The notes: generated by a model not told the origin, from the letters alone. Shown: positions 9,500 through 20,675, numbered from the stretch's first letter. The stretch: DNA of 64,000 nucleotides from Rhodocollybia butyracea (GCA_015501585.1 JADNRY010000121.1:62001-126000), one strand, 5' to 3'. Made by a program: numbers and translations.

Positions 9500-11986
9500 C
9501 TAATCCCGAAAATCCAAGTCTTCAACTTCTTCAATGAAGGATACTCCTCTCGGAGGTTCTCCCATCCGGATAGCAGTCGTGTTGCGTGGATTTCCCGGGT
9601 CCGTAATAGAAACCATAAGGGTCGGGCGCATTCTCTTGTTGCCGTCTTGCCATAAGTAAAGTTTGCAGTGGTTGCCTCGTTCATAATCGATCCGAGCGGA
9701 AAATTCTTGAAGGAATGGTTGTCCTAGAATAAGATCGTGTTTGCCTATGGGTTGGTTAGAGATGAAAATATGATGAGCAAAATCATGGCCTCCTATTTTA
9801 ATAGGGGCATCGATAGCGCATCCGCGCAAGCGTTCATAGTCGCCGTTGATGCCTCTGAGGGACCAGCGCATCCCGTCGAAGTCCATAGGTAGTGAAGCAG
9901 ATTCTGGCAAATGAGACCCTGCAACATTGAGTTCAGATCCGGAGTCAATCATAGCCAAGTATTCATTGCCGTTGAGAGTAATTCGAATGTCGCCTACGGT
10001 CATTGCAAAGAAACGGGATGCGGGGATTTGAGCAGCGGCGTTAGAACACCTGAAGACAAAGTCTTTAATTCCCGTTTCGTCAGACTCAACATACGCGTGT
10101 TTCTCCACAGACTCTGCTCCAAGAGTACCTTCAATAGACGTGATCGGTTCCATAATATCGCCGTATCCTGTAGAAGTAGTTCTCGTGTCTTTCGGAGCAC
10201 CGTATTCGCGTTTGGTCCGGGTGTATTCCGTCATGAGCTTAGAAAGCTGAGGACTAGCACCCAGAAGTTCGAAGAGGGGTACTTCGACGGTTAGTTCACC
10301 TATTTTTGAGAACATAGACTGTGTGTCAGCTAAATCCTGAACTTTGGAAGTAAAATGATACTGTGGATTGTTCGTAGATCTTTTCTCGCCATCTTTCATC
10401 TCTACATCCTTTGTAATACCTCCCCTCGGATTTCCGGGTCTCGAATCCTTCCAGCCTTGTTGTTGATTAATGGGATTTGTCGGCGGTGGAATGTTGTTCC
10501 TTGGCGGTTGTACCATGGGTGTTGCCTCTGGTGCAAATCGGACTTGCTGTACAGGTGGCTCTGGTTGTCGTAGCGCAGGTGGTAAAGTGGATTGCGACGG
10601 AAGGTTTTGCCTCGCCGGCTTCTCCGGGCGGTTAACTTGAGACATTGGGTCGTGTCTCTTAGTCTTTGCTGTATCCAATCCGGATCGTGTAGAAGGGTAC
10701 ACATAGTGTTGCGCATCCGGTACTGAATTGAGCGCGAAAGAGTCTCCACCAAGAACATCTGTATCATCATACATGAGTCCCACAGAGTGAGAAGATCGTA
10801 GATGCGGAGGCGTATCGCGTGCGGAAGCAGAAGCTGTTGCCGCCGTAGTTGTCGTGGTTTGCCCCGCGGATCCGTGTAAGTGTCGAAGATATGACGAAAC
10901 ACCTCCAGACCATCCACTAGGAGTGCGCGGGAGATCCGCTCCTCCGGGGAGAACATACCTGGATCGTACTGCATCAAAGGTCAAAAGATGTTCAGCAAGC
11001 AATTTATGAGTTTCCGGGCAGAACCTTGGGCCCGTTGGATGTACTCCGTCTTGGCCACAAGATTCGCCGCACATGAAACAACGTCTCGGTCCAGTCTGAC
11101 CGTCTCTGCGCGGCGGCGATCCACTTTCTTTCGCTCTCATAAGCAATGTCAATGCTTCTAACTGCTTCGTCAATTCTTCAATACTGTTCTTCTGAACCGG
11201 TTGAGCATCTGTGATTATCTTCGGATCTTTATATCCAACCGCCTCGTTCAAAATATTCCCTTGAGGAATAGGCACACTGGAAATACGATTCCCAAACTCG
11301 TTGAAAGAAGACTTAGCTTTTTCAGAATTATCTGTTCTCCAGTCTTCATAAGTGACTGAATTTTTATCGAATCTTGACTTCAGGATATCCAGTGACTCAA
11401 TCACATTGGGCGGGTCATCCTTGGAGCGTTTATTCGTTGGTAGGACCCCGTGAAACCAGTCTTTCATGTCATGTGGGATACCCATAATAAACAGATAATT
11501 GAACTTCTTGTCCGTGATGAGTTTGCGCTTCTTCAATGAGGCGGCAATACCTATGAATTCGCGGTAGTAGGACTCGACTTCTGAGAGTTTAGTAAAGGCG
11601 GGCTTAGCTGATTTCTGCATACAAAATTCCTTCACCTCTTCCTCGGTGTATTCTTTGGGCTTGTCTGTTGATCCATACAGCCTATAGAGAGCTTTTCTGG
11701 CGTTCGCCCAAGAGAGTGCCTTGTCAGTATCAAATTCTTCCATATGGATGATTGTATCCTTGACCCGGTCAGAGGAGTAGTCGATGATATACTTTACCGA
11801 AGCGTCCAAATCCGTCTCGCCGGCTTGGGACGCGTGTAGGGCAATCCGATTGAGAAAGTCATCGATGTAACGCTCGTTGAAGAACGGCGCGTTCTGGGTG
11901 CGCGGAATTGGCATTGGCACCCGTAGGTTGTACATGGCGGTTTGTGTATTTGTGGTATTGCTACCACCTCCTTGCGTAGTCGACAT
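9500..11986 (-). CDS. Gag with aspartic protease (Ty3/Gypsy)
   Basis: This intact 828-codon frame starts at an ATG about 100 bases inside the 5' LTR. Residues 30-240 are a charged helical capsid region. A zinc-knuckle-like segment near residues 300-325 reads CFMCGESCGQDGVHPTGPRF and then C, an expanded variant of the CCHC box that binds element RNA. A long proline- and glutamine-rich linker follows. At about residue 680 ALAMIDSGSELNVA-type sequence (YLAMIDSGSELNVAGSHLP) gives the DSG of a retroviral aspartic protease, with HDLILGQPFLQEF as the conserved second half. It is the only long undamaged frame of the element. Confidence 0.9.
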   Translation of the reverse strand: MSTTQGGGSNTTNTQTAMYNLRVPMPIPRTQNAPFFNERYIDDFLNRIALHASQAGETDLDASVKYIIDYSSDRVKDTIIHMEEFDTDKALSWANARKALYRLYGSTDKPKEYTEEEVKEFCMQKSAKPAFTKLSEVESYYREFIGIAASLKKRKLITDKKFNYLFIMGIPHDMKDWFHGVLPTNKRSKDDPPNVIESLDILKSRFDKNSVTYEDWRTDNSEKAKSSFNEFGNRISSVPIPQGNILNEAVGYKDPKIITDAQPVQKNSIEELTKQLEALTLLMRAKESGSPPRRDGQTGPRRCFMCGESCGQDGVHPTGPRFCPETHKLLAEHLLTFDAVRSRYVLPGGADLPRTPSGWSGGVSSYLRHLHGSAGQTTTTTAATASASARDTPPHLRSSHSVGLMYDDTDVLGGDSFALNSVPDAQHYVYPSTRSGLDTAKTKRHDPMSQVNRPEKPARQNLPSQSTLPPALRQPEPPVQQVRFAPEATPMVQPPRNNIPPPTNPINQQQGWKDSRPGNPRGGITKDVEMKDGEKRSTNNPQYHFTSKVQDLADTQSMFSKIGELTVEVPLFELLGASPQLSKLMTEYTRTKREYGAPKDTRTTSTGYGDIMEPITSIEGTLGAESVEKHAYVESDETGIKDFVFRCSNAAAQIPASRFFAMTVGDIRITLNGNEYLAMIDSGSELNVAGSHLPESASLPMDFDGMRWSLRGINGDYERLRGCAIDAPIKIGGHDFAHHIFISNQPIGKHDLILGQPFLQEFSARIDYERGNHCKLYLWQDGNKRMRPTLMVSITDPGNPRNTTAIRMGEPPRGVSFIEEVEDLDFRD

Positions 11987-12064
11987 TCTGTAATAATTGA
12001 CACGGTAGTCACGTAAATTTAGAAAGGAATAAAATGCTTATCTTTAATAGAACCTCGGAAAACT

Positions 12065-12087
12065 GGACCCCCTGCGGTGGTCACCAC
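12065..12087 (-). promoter_or_regulatory. Candidate primer binding site of the retroelement
   Basis: Reading the minus strand, one base after the end of the 5' LTR comes TGGTGACCACCGCAGGGG. TGG complements the CCA end of a tRNA, which is the position and form expected of a primer binding site. I cannot name the priming tRNA without comparison to the tRNA set of the organism. Confidence 0.5.
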
Positions 12088-13089
12088 TGAAGTAAGGAGA
12101 TTTGGTCCAAGCGAGGACCGGTGGGGATACCTAGTCGGGATCTACGAAAGAGTTAGCGTGAAAAAGAATAGATAGACTTAGCTATCGGAATATGGTCTTG
12201 TAGTCCGCCGTCTCTAGCGGTTATGCACACGTAGTAGAATTGAAGAAAAAATAGAGTCCCTTTCATTACTGTATCTACCTGTGATATATACAGGCTGCCA
12301 CGCGTGCTCGTACGTCGCCTGACTGTATACATGTGATGTGTATAGGTAGGATAAAATATTTAGAAGGAAAATAGTCCGAAAGAATTGAAATACCTCCGAG
12401 TATGCGACTTTAAGGCTCTGCTGCACGGCGCGGGTAACACGCTTGACTAGTAAACTAGATCTCCCGCCTACGACCATCAACGGGGACAGGAGAGGTTGCC
12501 AGCCTCAACGTCGCGATCTAGGCGTGTACCGACATCCGCCGCATTCACCGTCAAGGCACGAAACCCATCGGATACGGAAAGGAATAATGATCAAGCAAAT
12601 AAATCAACGGAAAAAGAATGATAAAACATACGATACGCCGATATAAAACCGAACCGCTAAAACTGCTACGCCCCTTCCGTGACCAAACTAAGCCGTAGAA
12701 TCCATAGCGAATATGCTGGGGGTGCCGTAGAAATATTATAAGTTGCTGGAATACTTCAATAGGCGAGAGGAGATAAGAGGAGATCGGGAGGGCGACAATT
12801 TGAAATGGTGTGTATCAGTGATGTTGAACGGCCGTAATCACCGAGCTGTATTCGAGTTATTCGTATGCCGGTTTGTCGTTGTCCAGATTATGAGAGAAGG
12901 AAAGAGAAAAGAGAGAATATGGAGGTGGGAGTAAGAAAGGAAGAGAGGGAACGTGTGAAAGGAACTGAAACGAATTGATAGTTTTCGATGTGTAAAGCGA
13001 TTTGTAATATATATGTATGTAAGTATAATGTACTGGTAAACGGCGTATAAGGATGTGTAGCTACCGACGGGGCAGCTACCACTTCCACA
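12088..13089 (-). repeat. 5' LTR (right copy)
   Basis: This 1002-base copy is nearly identical to 3687-4686. In element orientation it contains the promoter for the genomic RNA. The extra bases are one A at 12368-12371 and one G at 12718-12722. Confidence 0.95.
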
Positions 13090-13347
13090 ACGCTGACCAA
13101 AGCTGCTTCATTTTCGAGTACGCACTTATTACATCGTTGGCTATTGCTTATTGACATTCGTTTACCTATTAGGAACAGCGACTGCACAGGCGCAACCAAT
13201 GGACCCATCCAGCAGCCTGGAATTGCTAACCTCACGACCATTGGTTTCAATGACATTGTCTCTTCCTTCGAGTGAGTTGTCTCCTGTCATACTTGATATA
13301 TATCTGGCTGATTATCGGTTACTCTGCTTAACAGGTGTTTCTTTTAA
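13090..13347 (+). pseudogene. 3' half of the split secreted protein gene
   Basis: After the ACGC target duplication (13090-13093) the host gene resumes: in one register DADQSCFIFEYA, then a likely intron with a weak donor ending at the AG of 13173-13183, then DCTGATNGPIQQPG and IANLTTIGFNDIVSSFE. A second intron (GTGAGT to AACAG, about 13273-13334) leads to a last exon GTGTTTCTTTTAA, which adds CFF and the stop at 13347. The ending VSSFEC is typical of the small secreted fungal proteins to which I assign the 5' half. Removing the retroelement and one copy of ACGC brings the halves together apart from single-base shifts. Family assignment is moderate; the linkage of the two halves is strong. 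Confidence 0.6.
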
Positions 13348-14700
13348 TACGGACTCACTTCTTCCGCTGTTCGAGTTTATGCCTAGGAAGAGCTGCATTC
13401 CTTCAGTTGTCCTGACCTCTTTAGATGTACGACTGAGGGTGTTAACATAATAGCGGATCGATCTTGGTAGATATCATCGGAAATAAATCTAGTTCAACCA
13501 GTGTTAAAAAGACGTTCCCGAGTTTCCGACATTGAAATATTGATCAGAATGACGACTATCTGGGAAAGGTATGAATCACTAAACAAGACTATCTAACTAG
13601 AGCTGGAGCAAACCAGTTTCTACAAGAAGGACCGAGATCTTGATACAAGCTTAGCACGATCCATTTTCAACTTGAACGACGACGATCTTCTTCCGAGGAG
13701 CTGCTGGCAAGACAGGACAGTAGCGTTGTCATGTAGAGTATGTGCGTTACGGGCATGGTCTGAAAGTTTTGAGGAAGAAACACCAGAACACATCTTGATC
13801 CCAAGAGATGTTATGGAGGTGCGCTTGAATATGGGCGTACGGTGAGTTTACGGGCTTCAATGTTCGGGAGGAGGAACGTGTGTCATGATTGGAAGCTCGC
13901 TTGGAGGCTGAGTACTGAGTCCGCCTACGGGAGACAAATAGGAGACTTCAAACTTCAAACCGTGGACCAGTGCCCAGTTCAACGAGGAATCATTGATAAA
14001 GTGTTCCATCGGATGCCTGTGAGGGTACAGATTCCTGGACGTAAGGGTATGAATACAACGAATTTAGGAGTCGAAGTGCGCGCAGAAGTGGTTCCAGCAG
14101 TCAGTCAAAGCATCGCAGGCTGCTCGTCCGTATTTCAAACAATCCTTGGTATCAGATTTGGTGCGATCTGGTGAGAAAGTGGCATCCTACGGCTATATAG
14201 AGGCGCTGCTCAGCTCGTCTTGCGCTTTCCTCTGTCCATTTCGTGCGAGAGATTGGTGATTTTCCAAATGGTTCAACCGAAACACTGAGCTCAATCGAAT
14301 GGTGGTTCCAATCTGTCTATCGTGACGGGTGTACAGAAGAGCAGAAAACATTGCGTGGGAGGCACGTCAACGAGAGACTCATAAAGGCATGACTCGTCTG
14401 GACGAGAATCACACTACTGGGCCCACCGTGTTAACAGAAATCTTGCACGAAGAGAAAACAATGAACCTGAAGGAGAATTTTATCGTATCATTGCTGATAT
14501 TGGCCGAAAAAAATTAGAGAACATGATATTTTTGAGTGATATTTTGAACGAGTAGATGAAAGAAAGGAAGAAAGAGCCATAAATTGATTTTCCCCAAGGC
14601 GCTTCTCTTGGCGCTCAATGTCAGATTCAACCACGCACTTGCTTGCACGACTTCTTCAGTACCACGGGTTCAAGCTGCGTTTGACATAATTAACTAGGAC
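13348..14700. other. Unassigned degenerate sequence
   Basis: Short frames only. Around 13650-13830 a plus-strand stretch reads LPRSCWQDRTVALSCRVC and later EEETPEHIL, faintly like the zinc-binding tail of a non-LTR reverse transcriptase (C-x2-C then an ET-x2-H), but nothing else of such an element is visible. I make no call. Confidence 0.5.
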
Positions 14701-14702
14701 AA

Positions 14703-15820
14703 GCTCTCTTCTCTGGCATGGGAACTTGCTCGGCTTCGTCAAGACAGCTGCGCTAGGGATATCAGCTCTCAGGAGGGTACCGTCTCGTTCGTTTCCCATC
14801 CTAACCCTGCAAGACCGTTATTGTCGCTCGTGTACCTCTTCGATCTGAAGGCGATATGAGTGAGGAGCATGATGACGCGATTACAAAACAGGTTGAAAGT
14901 AAGGTTGTTAAATATGTCGAAGCTCGTACCACTGACTATCGCAGTTCCGAACCACACCTGCTTCGCTATAGCGCTAATGCTGGGCAAAATGTGCGTCCAT
15001 CTTATACTCTCATGTCTAGAGTCGATGGATGGTGTACCGGTCGGTCCGGTATGGAATGACATGGACGACGACAGACGTCGCATAGTCCTTCAAGAGGTTA
15101 TCGACATCCTGCTCGAGCTCTGGTCGCTTCGCTTTTGAAAAGATGACATCAGAACCCGTCTTCTGACTAGTTCCTACTCTCATGCTGCCGATTATTGGTT
15201 AGCTTACGCCAACGGACCACGTCGGTTACACCACCACCACCACCACCACCCAAGTTCATGTCATAGAGGACTCATATTTTGGCTCTGATACCAAACCCTA
15301 TATGCATTCTTCGATCCTTCTACCAATGTCCATGGCTGTCCTCTCTTCCTCGGAGACTTTCACTCAGAACATTATGATTACTGATATCAGCTCCTCTTAT
15401 CACCGTGCCCAAGCCATCATAGACTGGGAATTCTCAGGCCCAGACTTTGTCTTCGCGCCGTATCCACTCTTCATCGTAGATCACCTCCATTGGGCCGAGG
15501 ACCTCCCAGCATATACGAGATCAAGCCTTATTTGATGAAATTATCCTAGAGGCGGAGCGAAGTCCTGTTGGCGATTTACAACATTCACGCCTCATCTCTA
15601 ATAGCTACGGTATTTACCTCTTTCAACAGGCGATGTACTTCCCAGGAATGCACACTTCAGTCTATCCTCTTCGTTTTGTCTTTGCATTTGGCAACGAAGA
15701 GGATTTCTCTACTTATTTCTACTGGGCCTCTAGGTGAGGGAGCCGTACGAATTTGACGCAAAAGGAGTTAAGGATTTTGTTTTGAAGTATGATGGCGGGC
15801 AGGTGTACGTGGATGATTGA
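14703..15820 (+). pseudogene. Decayed APH-like phosphotransferase gene
   Basis: Fragments in all three plus frames align in order with the fungal aminoglycoside-phosphotransferase/kinase-like family. SLAWELARLRQDSCARDI and VSFVSHPNP lie at 14703-14810, VIVARVPLRSE and HDDAITKQVESKV at 14815-14920, MDGVPVGPVWNDMDDD and RRRIVLQEVIDILLELWSLRF at 15030-15138. IDWEFSGPDFVFAPYPL, holding the metal-binding IDWE motif, is near 15420-15480, and ISNSYGIYLFQQAMYF and GNEEDFSTYFYWA lie at 15595-15730, with a final LKYDGGQVYVDD and stop at 15820. The catalytic HxD loop is not readable. Several shifts and an in-frame TAG interrupt it. It is unrelated in position to the intact phosphotransferase at 49.7-50.8 kb. 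Confidence 0.75.
15229..15250. repeat. CAC trinucleotide microsatellite
   Basis: Seven CAC units run without interruption inside the phosphotransferase pseudogene. It lies where the family has variable sequence, and adds to the evidence that the gene is no longer constrained. Confidence 0.9.
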
Positions 15821-16940
15821 CTTCTTCACAGCGAAATAACATGAGAAGATACCAGTAACATGTGGACGTTTTTCATCTGATTCTTCAAAGTAGGATTAGA
15901 GGTAGGACGTCCAAGACACCAAAAACAAAGAAATACACATCTAGCTCCGCCACTGACCATGGTTTGCGTTGTTCTTGCGATATATGCCAATATCTGCCTG
16001 TGTTGCTCCTACATCTGAATACTTTTACGAAGCTTGAAACAATTGATCATTCCTTTCCTTGATGTATGCTCGCACCAGTTGACAGCCTGCCACCAATAAA
16101 TACAATACCCGAAATGAGCTCCTCCAATGATACTATAAACTGCTGCCACCACCATCTGAGAACATGCCTTATCCGCTTTTTGAGAAGTTTCTTTCCAAAG
16201 TACCACTACGCTACCTACATCAACATTCGCCTATCTCACCGAAGATACCTCCTCGGAGTATTGGTATTTACGCTTCAATATGCGCGGCCAACTGGGAACT
16301 CAGCGGCTTCGGGTTTTTCGCATTGTCTGTATTGTCACCGGAAGCATCGGTATGCATCTATATGGCATTATTTGAAAATTGCATTCTAAATTCTAATAAG
16401 AACCCGATACTAAGAACCCGCCTACATTTAACAAACATCAGCTAATTGCTGTTTATTTCCTAGGAACCCGTTGTGTAGCCCGCTATGACCTGATTATTTT
16501 GCTAGGGATCGAATAAGTAAGAGAGCGCACTCATGGTGCGCCTGAGAAACCTGTTGAGTCCGGGCTGCGCTGGTTGATGCCGAAGTTTCGCTCATCCCGT
16601 TGCTCCTTACTTGAAATGGATTAGCGACCAAAACTTATATACATCCCTGAGACAGGAAAGGTATTCATACTGTGAGGAGACTTTCTCTGACTCGCCCAAG
16701 ACTTGACAGCGAGATAAATTCTTGTCGATAAACTAATTATAGATCACTTGTTTGCATGTCCACAAGTTGACTGTATGCAGGGCTAGCAATTCACCATGGA
16801 GAGTCAAACTCACCGCTCCTCTGTTGATACGGTACTTGTGTGCAGCCGGTGCTTTGACGTATCTTCAGTAAAGCTAGGCTCATCGGACGGAGCTTGAACC
16901 TACTGGCCAGTAGCTACGCGGTAAGACACACTTCGACGGC
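15821..16940. other. Unassigned sequence
   Basis: No frame above 107 codons and none with recognisable motifs on either strand. No terminal repeats were found. Confidence 0.55.
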
Positions 16941-16951
16941 CCACTGTGCTG

Positions 16952-16958
16952 TATAAAA
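16952..16958 (+). promoter_or_regulatory. Probable TATA box of the cysteine-rich secreted-protein relic
   Basis: TATAAAA lies 88 bases before the ATG at 17040, the same arrangement as in the secreted-protein array at 22.7-31.5 kb. Confidence 0.5.
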
Positions 16959-17039
16959 GAGGCGGACAGATCCAAGTAACTGCATCTTCGACCCGTTTGA
17001 GTTTGAGAAGCTACTACCGACTCATCTTTTACTACCACC

Positions 17040-17900
17040 ATGTTGTTCAAACTTGCTTTCTCCACCGTATTCGCTACATTGCTGCTCAGTGCTTGCACAA
17101 CTAGCGTCGGTGCCATTGCCTGTAAGCTTGCTTCAAAGCTGTCTACGTTTGTTTGACCACTTACGTTTTATGATCAGGCGAAGGACCAAATGATCAGAGC
17201 GTAAGTCTCACCAAGCTCTTCAGGACTTCAGTGACTTTCGCGATTGCTTACTCCACTTTGACACCCTTGCCCTACACATACTACACAATAGTGTGAGTAC
17301 CACCCGCTTATAGTATATCGAGAGATTGAACCAAAGTTTGCTCAACTAGGTCCTACGGGTGATGTTTGCTGCCACAACTCCGGATCCTGGGAGTGAGTCA
17401 CTTTGTAGACGTGAAAATCAAGATACACCTTATTTACTCGCCGGTGCTACTACTTTAGATGTCAAGCTACAGATCTTTTCTGTGACGTGCCTCAGCCCTG
17501 TAAGTCTATGCGTTTCAGCCCGATCTGAGAGTGTAGCTTATCCTTCATGTTTAGGCACTGGATCCGGTGACACCAGCGTGAGTTTCGCCACATTCTCTCT
17601 AAATGCCTCTAATTTTCTCAATGGCTCCTATGACTCCTTTGTCACCCTCTTATCACTCTGTGCCGTGCGTACATGTAGTGTAAGTGCCCCTATTCAAGCT
17701 GACTCTTGAGAAAGTAAACTAACTTCATTCCAGGCCCTTCGGATGAACTTTGCTGCTTCAATACCGGAGCTTGGGTGTGAGTACTATGATCAGGCTACAT
17801 GTATACATCACTGACTTATTAAACTTTGGGTATAAGATGTCAACCCAGTCCTCTTCTGTGCAGGGGGTAATCGACGATTGGGTACGGAGACTCTTGGGGT
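17040..17900 (+). pseudogene. Small cysteine-rich secreted protein relic with repeated CC-x-N-[ST]-G motif
   Basis: An ATG at 17040 opens a hydrophobic signal (MLFKLAFSTVFATLLLSAC); one surplus A in a run at 17099-17101 causes a stop, and without it the signal continues TTSVGAIAC. Many GT...AG pairs cut the rest into tiny exons. Two related units can be read: GPTGDVCCHNSGSW near 17350-17390 followed by DVKLQIFSVTCLSP near 17460, and GPSDELCCFNTGAW near 17735-17775 followed by DVNPVLFCAGG near 17840. Each has a double cysteine and an N-x-G-x-W. This looks like an internally duplicated, secreted, disulfide-rich protein. I do not know the family. The stop and the unclear exon joints make it a pseudogene or a gene with a sequencing error. 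Confidence 0.45.
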
Positions 17901-18718
17901 CCCTTTAACCTAATCTAATAAAGTTATCTTGAAGAGTTATGCGTTACAAGAAAATTAAGATATGCTGTGTGAGATTAAGCTGTTTGATGTTTAGTATGAC
18001 CAGCTTTGATCGGTGGGAAATTTAAGATAGCAGCAGAATTTGAGTCCTGGTGGAACTCGGGGATACATTCTGGATGCTATACTGGCTGGGCTGACTCAAG
18101 CGGCTGTCCTTGTTTTCGCACTCGATGATGGCCTTAGCAAGGTTAGTTCGCTTTACGCAGCGCGCGCCTCCCGGCTCTCAGGTGGATCATATATGATGTA
18201 GCGGCGACTCAAATAATTTACTACCTCAAAACTAGCCACATGGGCCAAGGGGTATTCAACTTACAGAGTCCAGACATGACCTTGTTTCTGGATCATCCGA
18301 ATCCTTCGTTGTACGTTTCTATACCTATGCGTTTCAGGAGACGTAAACGGTAAACACAATCGTTACAGAGGTAGAAAGTTACAGGGGTAAAGACATGGAT
18401 TCCGGTGCTACTAAGATAGCTAAAGCTGGTCGAGAATTGAGACTGATAACTAATAATGAAGGAAGCACTTAAGATAGTAAAAGAACAAGTCAATGGCCGA
18501 ATCTGTGAGTATCTGGGCGAAAGCATACTTACGTGGAAGTCTGTTTGTTTGAAGTTAATGCTGCAATGACTCTGCGTACTCTCGGGATGGGGCAGTCATC
18601 GTAATAAGTTTCCACCTACAAACTATCATTCATACACATAAAATTTAACTTTACACTCGATCTATCCTTCCAACCTTGAACTGTCAAGCCCCAACGAACA
18701 CTCTGACCATATACTATT
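17901..18718. other. Unassigned sequence
   Basis: No supported coding frame. The stretch between the secreted-protein relic and the dioxygenase-like pseudogene shows only short frames below 80 codons. Confidence 0.5.
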
Positions 18719-19502
18719 TCAGGTGTGCTTGGCGAGATAAGCTGCACGAGCTGGATGGGTTTCAATCGCTTCGTCCATAAGAATTTCATGGTTTTCCTGT
18801 CTCTTCTAAGTACGTGCTCATACTCAATAAATGGTATGAAAGGCTCACTAGGAAGAACACAGTTCTAGTTGTTTTGCTGTTCTCCGCATTAAAGTTAAGA
18901 CGGTATTTTGCTCCTTGCGGGAGCGTAAGGAGCAACCCAGGGAAAAGGTCGAGGTGGATCCAACTCTTTGTGGTAATGTCTGATGAGATACCTTAGTATT
19001 TTCCGCAGACCATATACGCTCTAACTGTACTCACCTTCAATGTCAATATAAGTCTTTCCACTAGTGATCGCAGTAATAGCGTCTTGGTTGGTGCATAGGT
19101 TGCTATAGAGAGCTTAAGTCGCAGGAAGTAAGTATCTATTAGTATTCAGTTTCTTACCCAGTCACACCATCCGATGGTTGCGATGCCTCTAATACTGATA
19201 ACATCTAGTACGTCGTCAAAGCGAGTTGAAAAGTGTCAGAAAGCTCAGGGGAATGACGTAGCTATAATAATTACCTGTGGCGTCATATCCTCTGCCTGTT
19301 TCATGTTGAACCGAACGACACATCCCTCGACCGTAGTAGGATATCCCATTTTCTCCACCACTTTGAAACCGGATTGTTCAATCTCTTCAATAGTATTACC
19401 CTCGATAAAGGATATATTCCATCCAAGAGCGCCGAGGTAATCGATAGTGACTGGACCAGAGGCCGGGCCATCGGAATGATAATAAGCGTGGATGGAAGGC
19501 AT
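18719..19502 (-). pseudogene. Acireductone dioxygenase-like (cupin) gene, probably decayed
   Basis: The minus-strand start at 19502 reads MPSIHAYYHSDGPASGPVTI, then DYLGALGWNISFIEGNTIEE and GYPTTVEGCVVRFNMKQAED, resembling the N-terminus of fungal acireductone dioxygenases of the methionine salvage pathway. Further down come KTYIDIE, then DITTKSWIHLDLFPGLLLTL and PQGAKYRLNFNAENSKT, the second half of a cupin barrel, and the end ETHPARAAYLAKHT with a stop at 18719-18721, which is typical of the family. The usual metal-binding HxH...E segment between the halves is not readable, and a register change precedes the last exon. It is either multi-exon with poorly read joints or a pseudogene. Family call moderate. 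Confidence 0.5.
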
Positions 19503-20593
19503 CGTTAGATGGTACTGCAGTTTTGGAAAGCGACTTTTAAACGTCTAGTGAGTCTGAAAATGTAGACTCAGAAGTCTGATGTGATTATTGGAAGTTACCT
19601 GGGTACGTTTTGACCCTCGGTACTCGCGCGTGATTTCCAATTACAGTGTGTTGCTTGGGAAGGAAAGAAAGATAGTGAATTACTCGGCATGGTCTGGCAA
19701 GATTTGAACCTCGGTTCGACCGAAGCTCCCAAGGTGTTTCGACACGTTGGTCTGTGCGGTATATAGTGTCAAGTTATCATGAGCATCCGGAATCGATGAT
19801 CGATGGGATCGATGTCACAGAAGATCAGGTGCAGACAAGACAGGAGGCACTCGGTGATATGCGATTTTGATCTGCAGGAACAGTACAAGTTAAATGATTC
19901 CAGTTTTACTAGGCTTTTTACCCGAACATCATCGCTTTGCGCTGTGCGGGCTGCTAGGCTTTCAGACTTGGATCATAATCATCGTTTATCTTTCTACTCG
20001 TTTATACAAGAGGGGCGTTCAGCGAATATCAGATATCGGGATATTAAGACAGCTTGATATCAAGAAGATGATGGAACCAGTTGGACTTGTACAGGTCTTT
20101 ATTCAGGTAGCATTTCAAGGCCCAGAGCAGGCGCTGAGGCCACTTATACAACGTACTTATCTGTTCACCCGCGATCAGTCGCAGGCCTCTCTTGATCTTG
20201 CTACTTATGAATGAATACCTACGAACCAGTGGCGACGTGCCAACACATATTACTGTACTACTCCGCCGAGGGTCCACAGTGGCGCAGTCGATTGGTAATC
20301 TCATCAACAATTCGGTCTAAATCATCGTTCCGAGGGCCTCTCCCGTTATTCTCGGTGGTTCTTCGAGTCCTTTTGTTGGGATCATATTCTACCGATCGAC
20401 TTCTCTCCTTCCACTGCAACTCCGCTTGGGAGTTCGGTTTTATTATATTCTTGAGTTATGCACTAGTTTCTAGCTCTACCTCATCTTGACCTCATTGCAT
20501 CCAGACCGACCACCTTGGACCATGCCGCTGAGTTGCCGCTGAGTATTCACCTCCTTCTTTCAGTCCTATGAATCAGTACTAAGATATTAATAT
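19503..20593. other. Unassigned sequence upstream of the inverted-repeat element
   Basis: A minus-strand stretch near 19685-19720 has a faint tRNA T-arm-like GGTTCAAATC, but stems do not pair. Remaining frames are below 106 codons and not recognised. Confidence 0.5.
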
Positions 20594-20675
20594 TAGGGAC
20601 AGTCAAAGTAGGGCGATTATGTGTAGATTAATTTACATGATTAAATCTAAAAATCGAGTCTCAAAAAAGCCAAAG

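Larger units (their letters stand above)
3687..13089 (-). mobile_element. Ty3/Gypsy LTR retrotransposon, about 9.4 kb
   Basis: Two direct repeats of 1000 and 1002 bases, both TG...CA, bound an internal part read on the minus strand in the order Gag-protease, reverse transcriptase, RNase H, integrase. Integrase after RNase H marks the Ty3/Gypsy order. A 4 bp ACGC target duplication flanks the element. The LTRs differ, as far as I can see by eye, only by one A (3967-3969 against 12368-12371) and one G (4316-4319 against 12718-12722), so the insertion is young. Even so, the pol region changes frame several times. The element sits inside a secreted-protein gene of the opposite orientation. On the sense strand no clear polypurine tract precedes the 3' LTR; there is a C run at 4688-4693 instead. 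Confidence 0.95.

Noticed and set aside
13650..13830. Cysteine pair followed by EEETPEHIL, like the zinc-binding tail of a non-LTR reverse transcriptase
   Set aside because: No reverse transcriptase or endonuclease motif is nearby; the match is too short.
19685..19760. tRNA-like T-arm on the minus strand
   Set aside because: The T stem does not pair, and no acceptor or anticodon arm can be formed.
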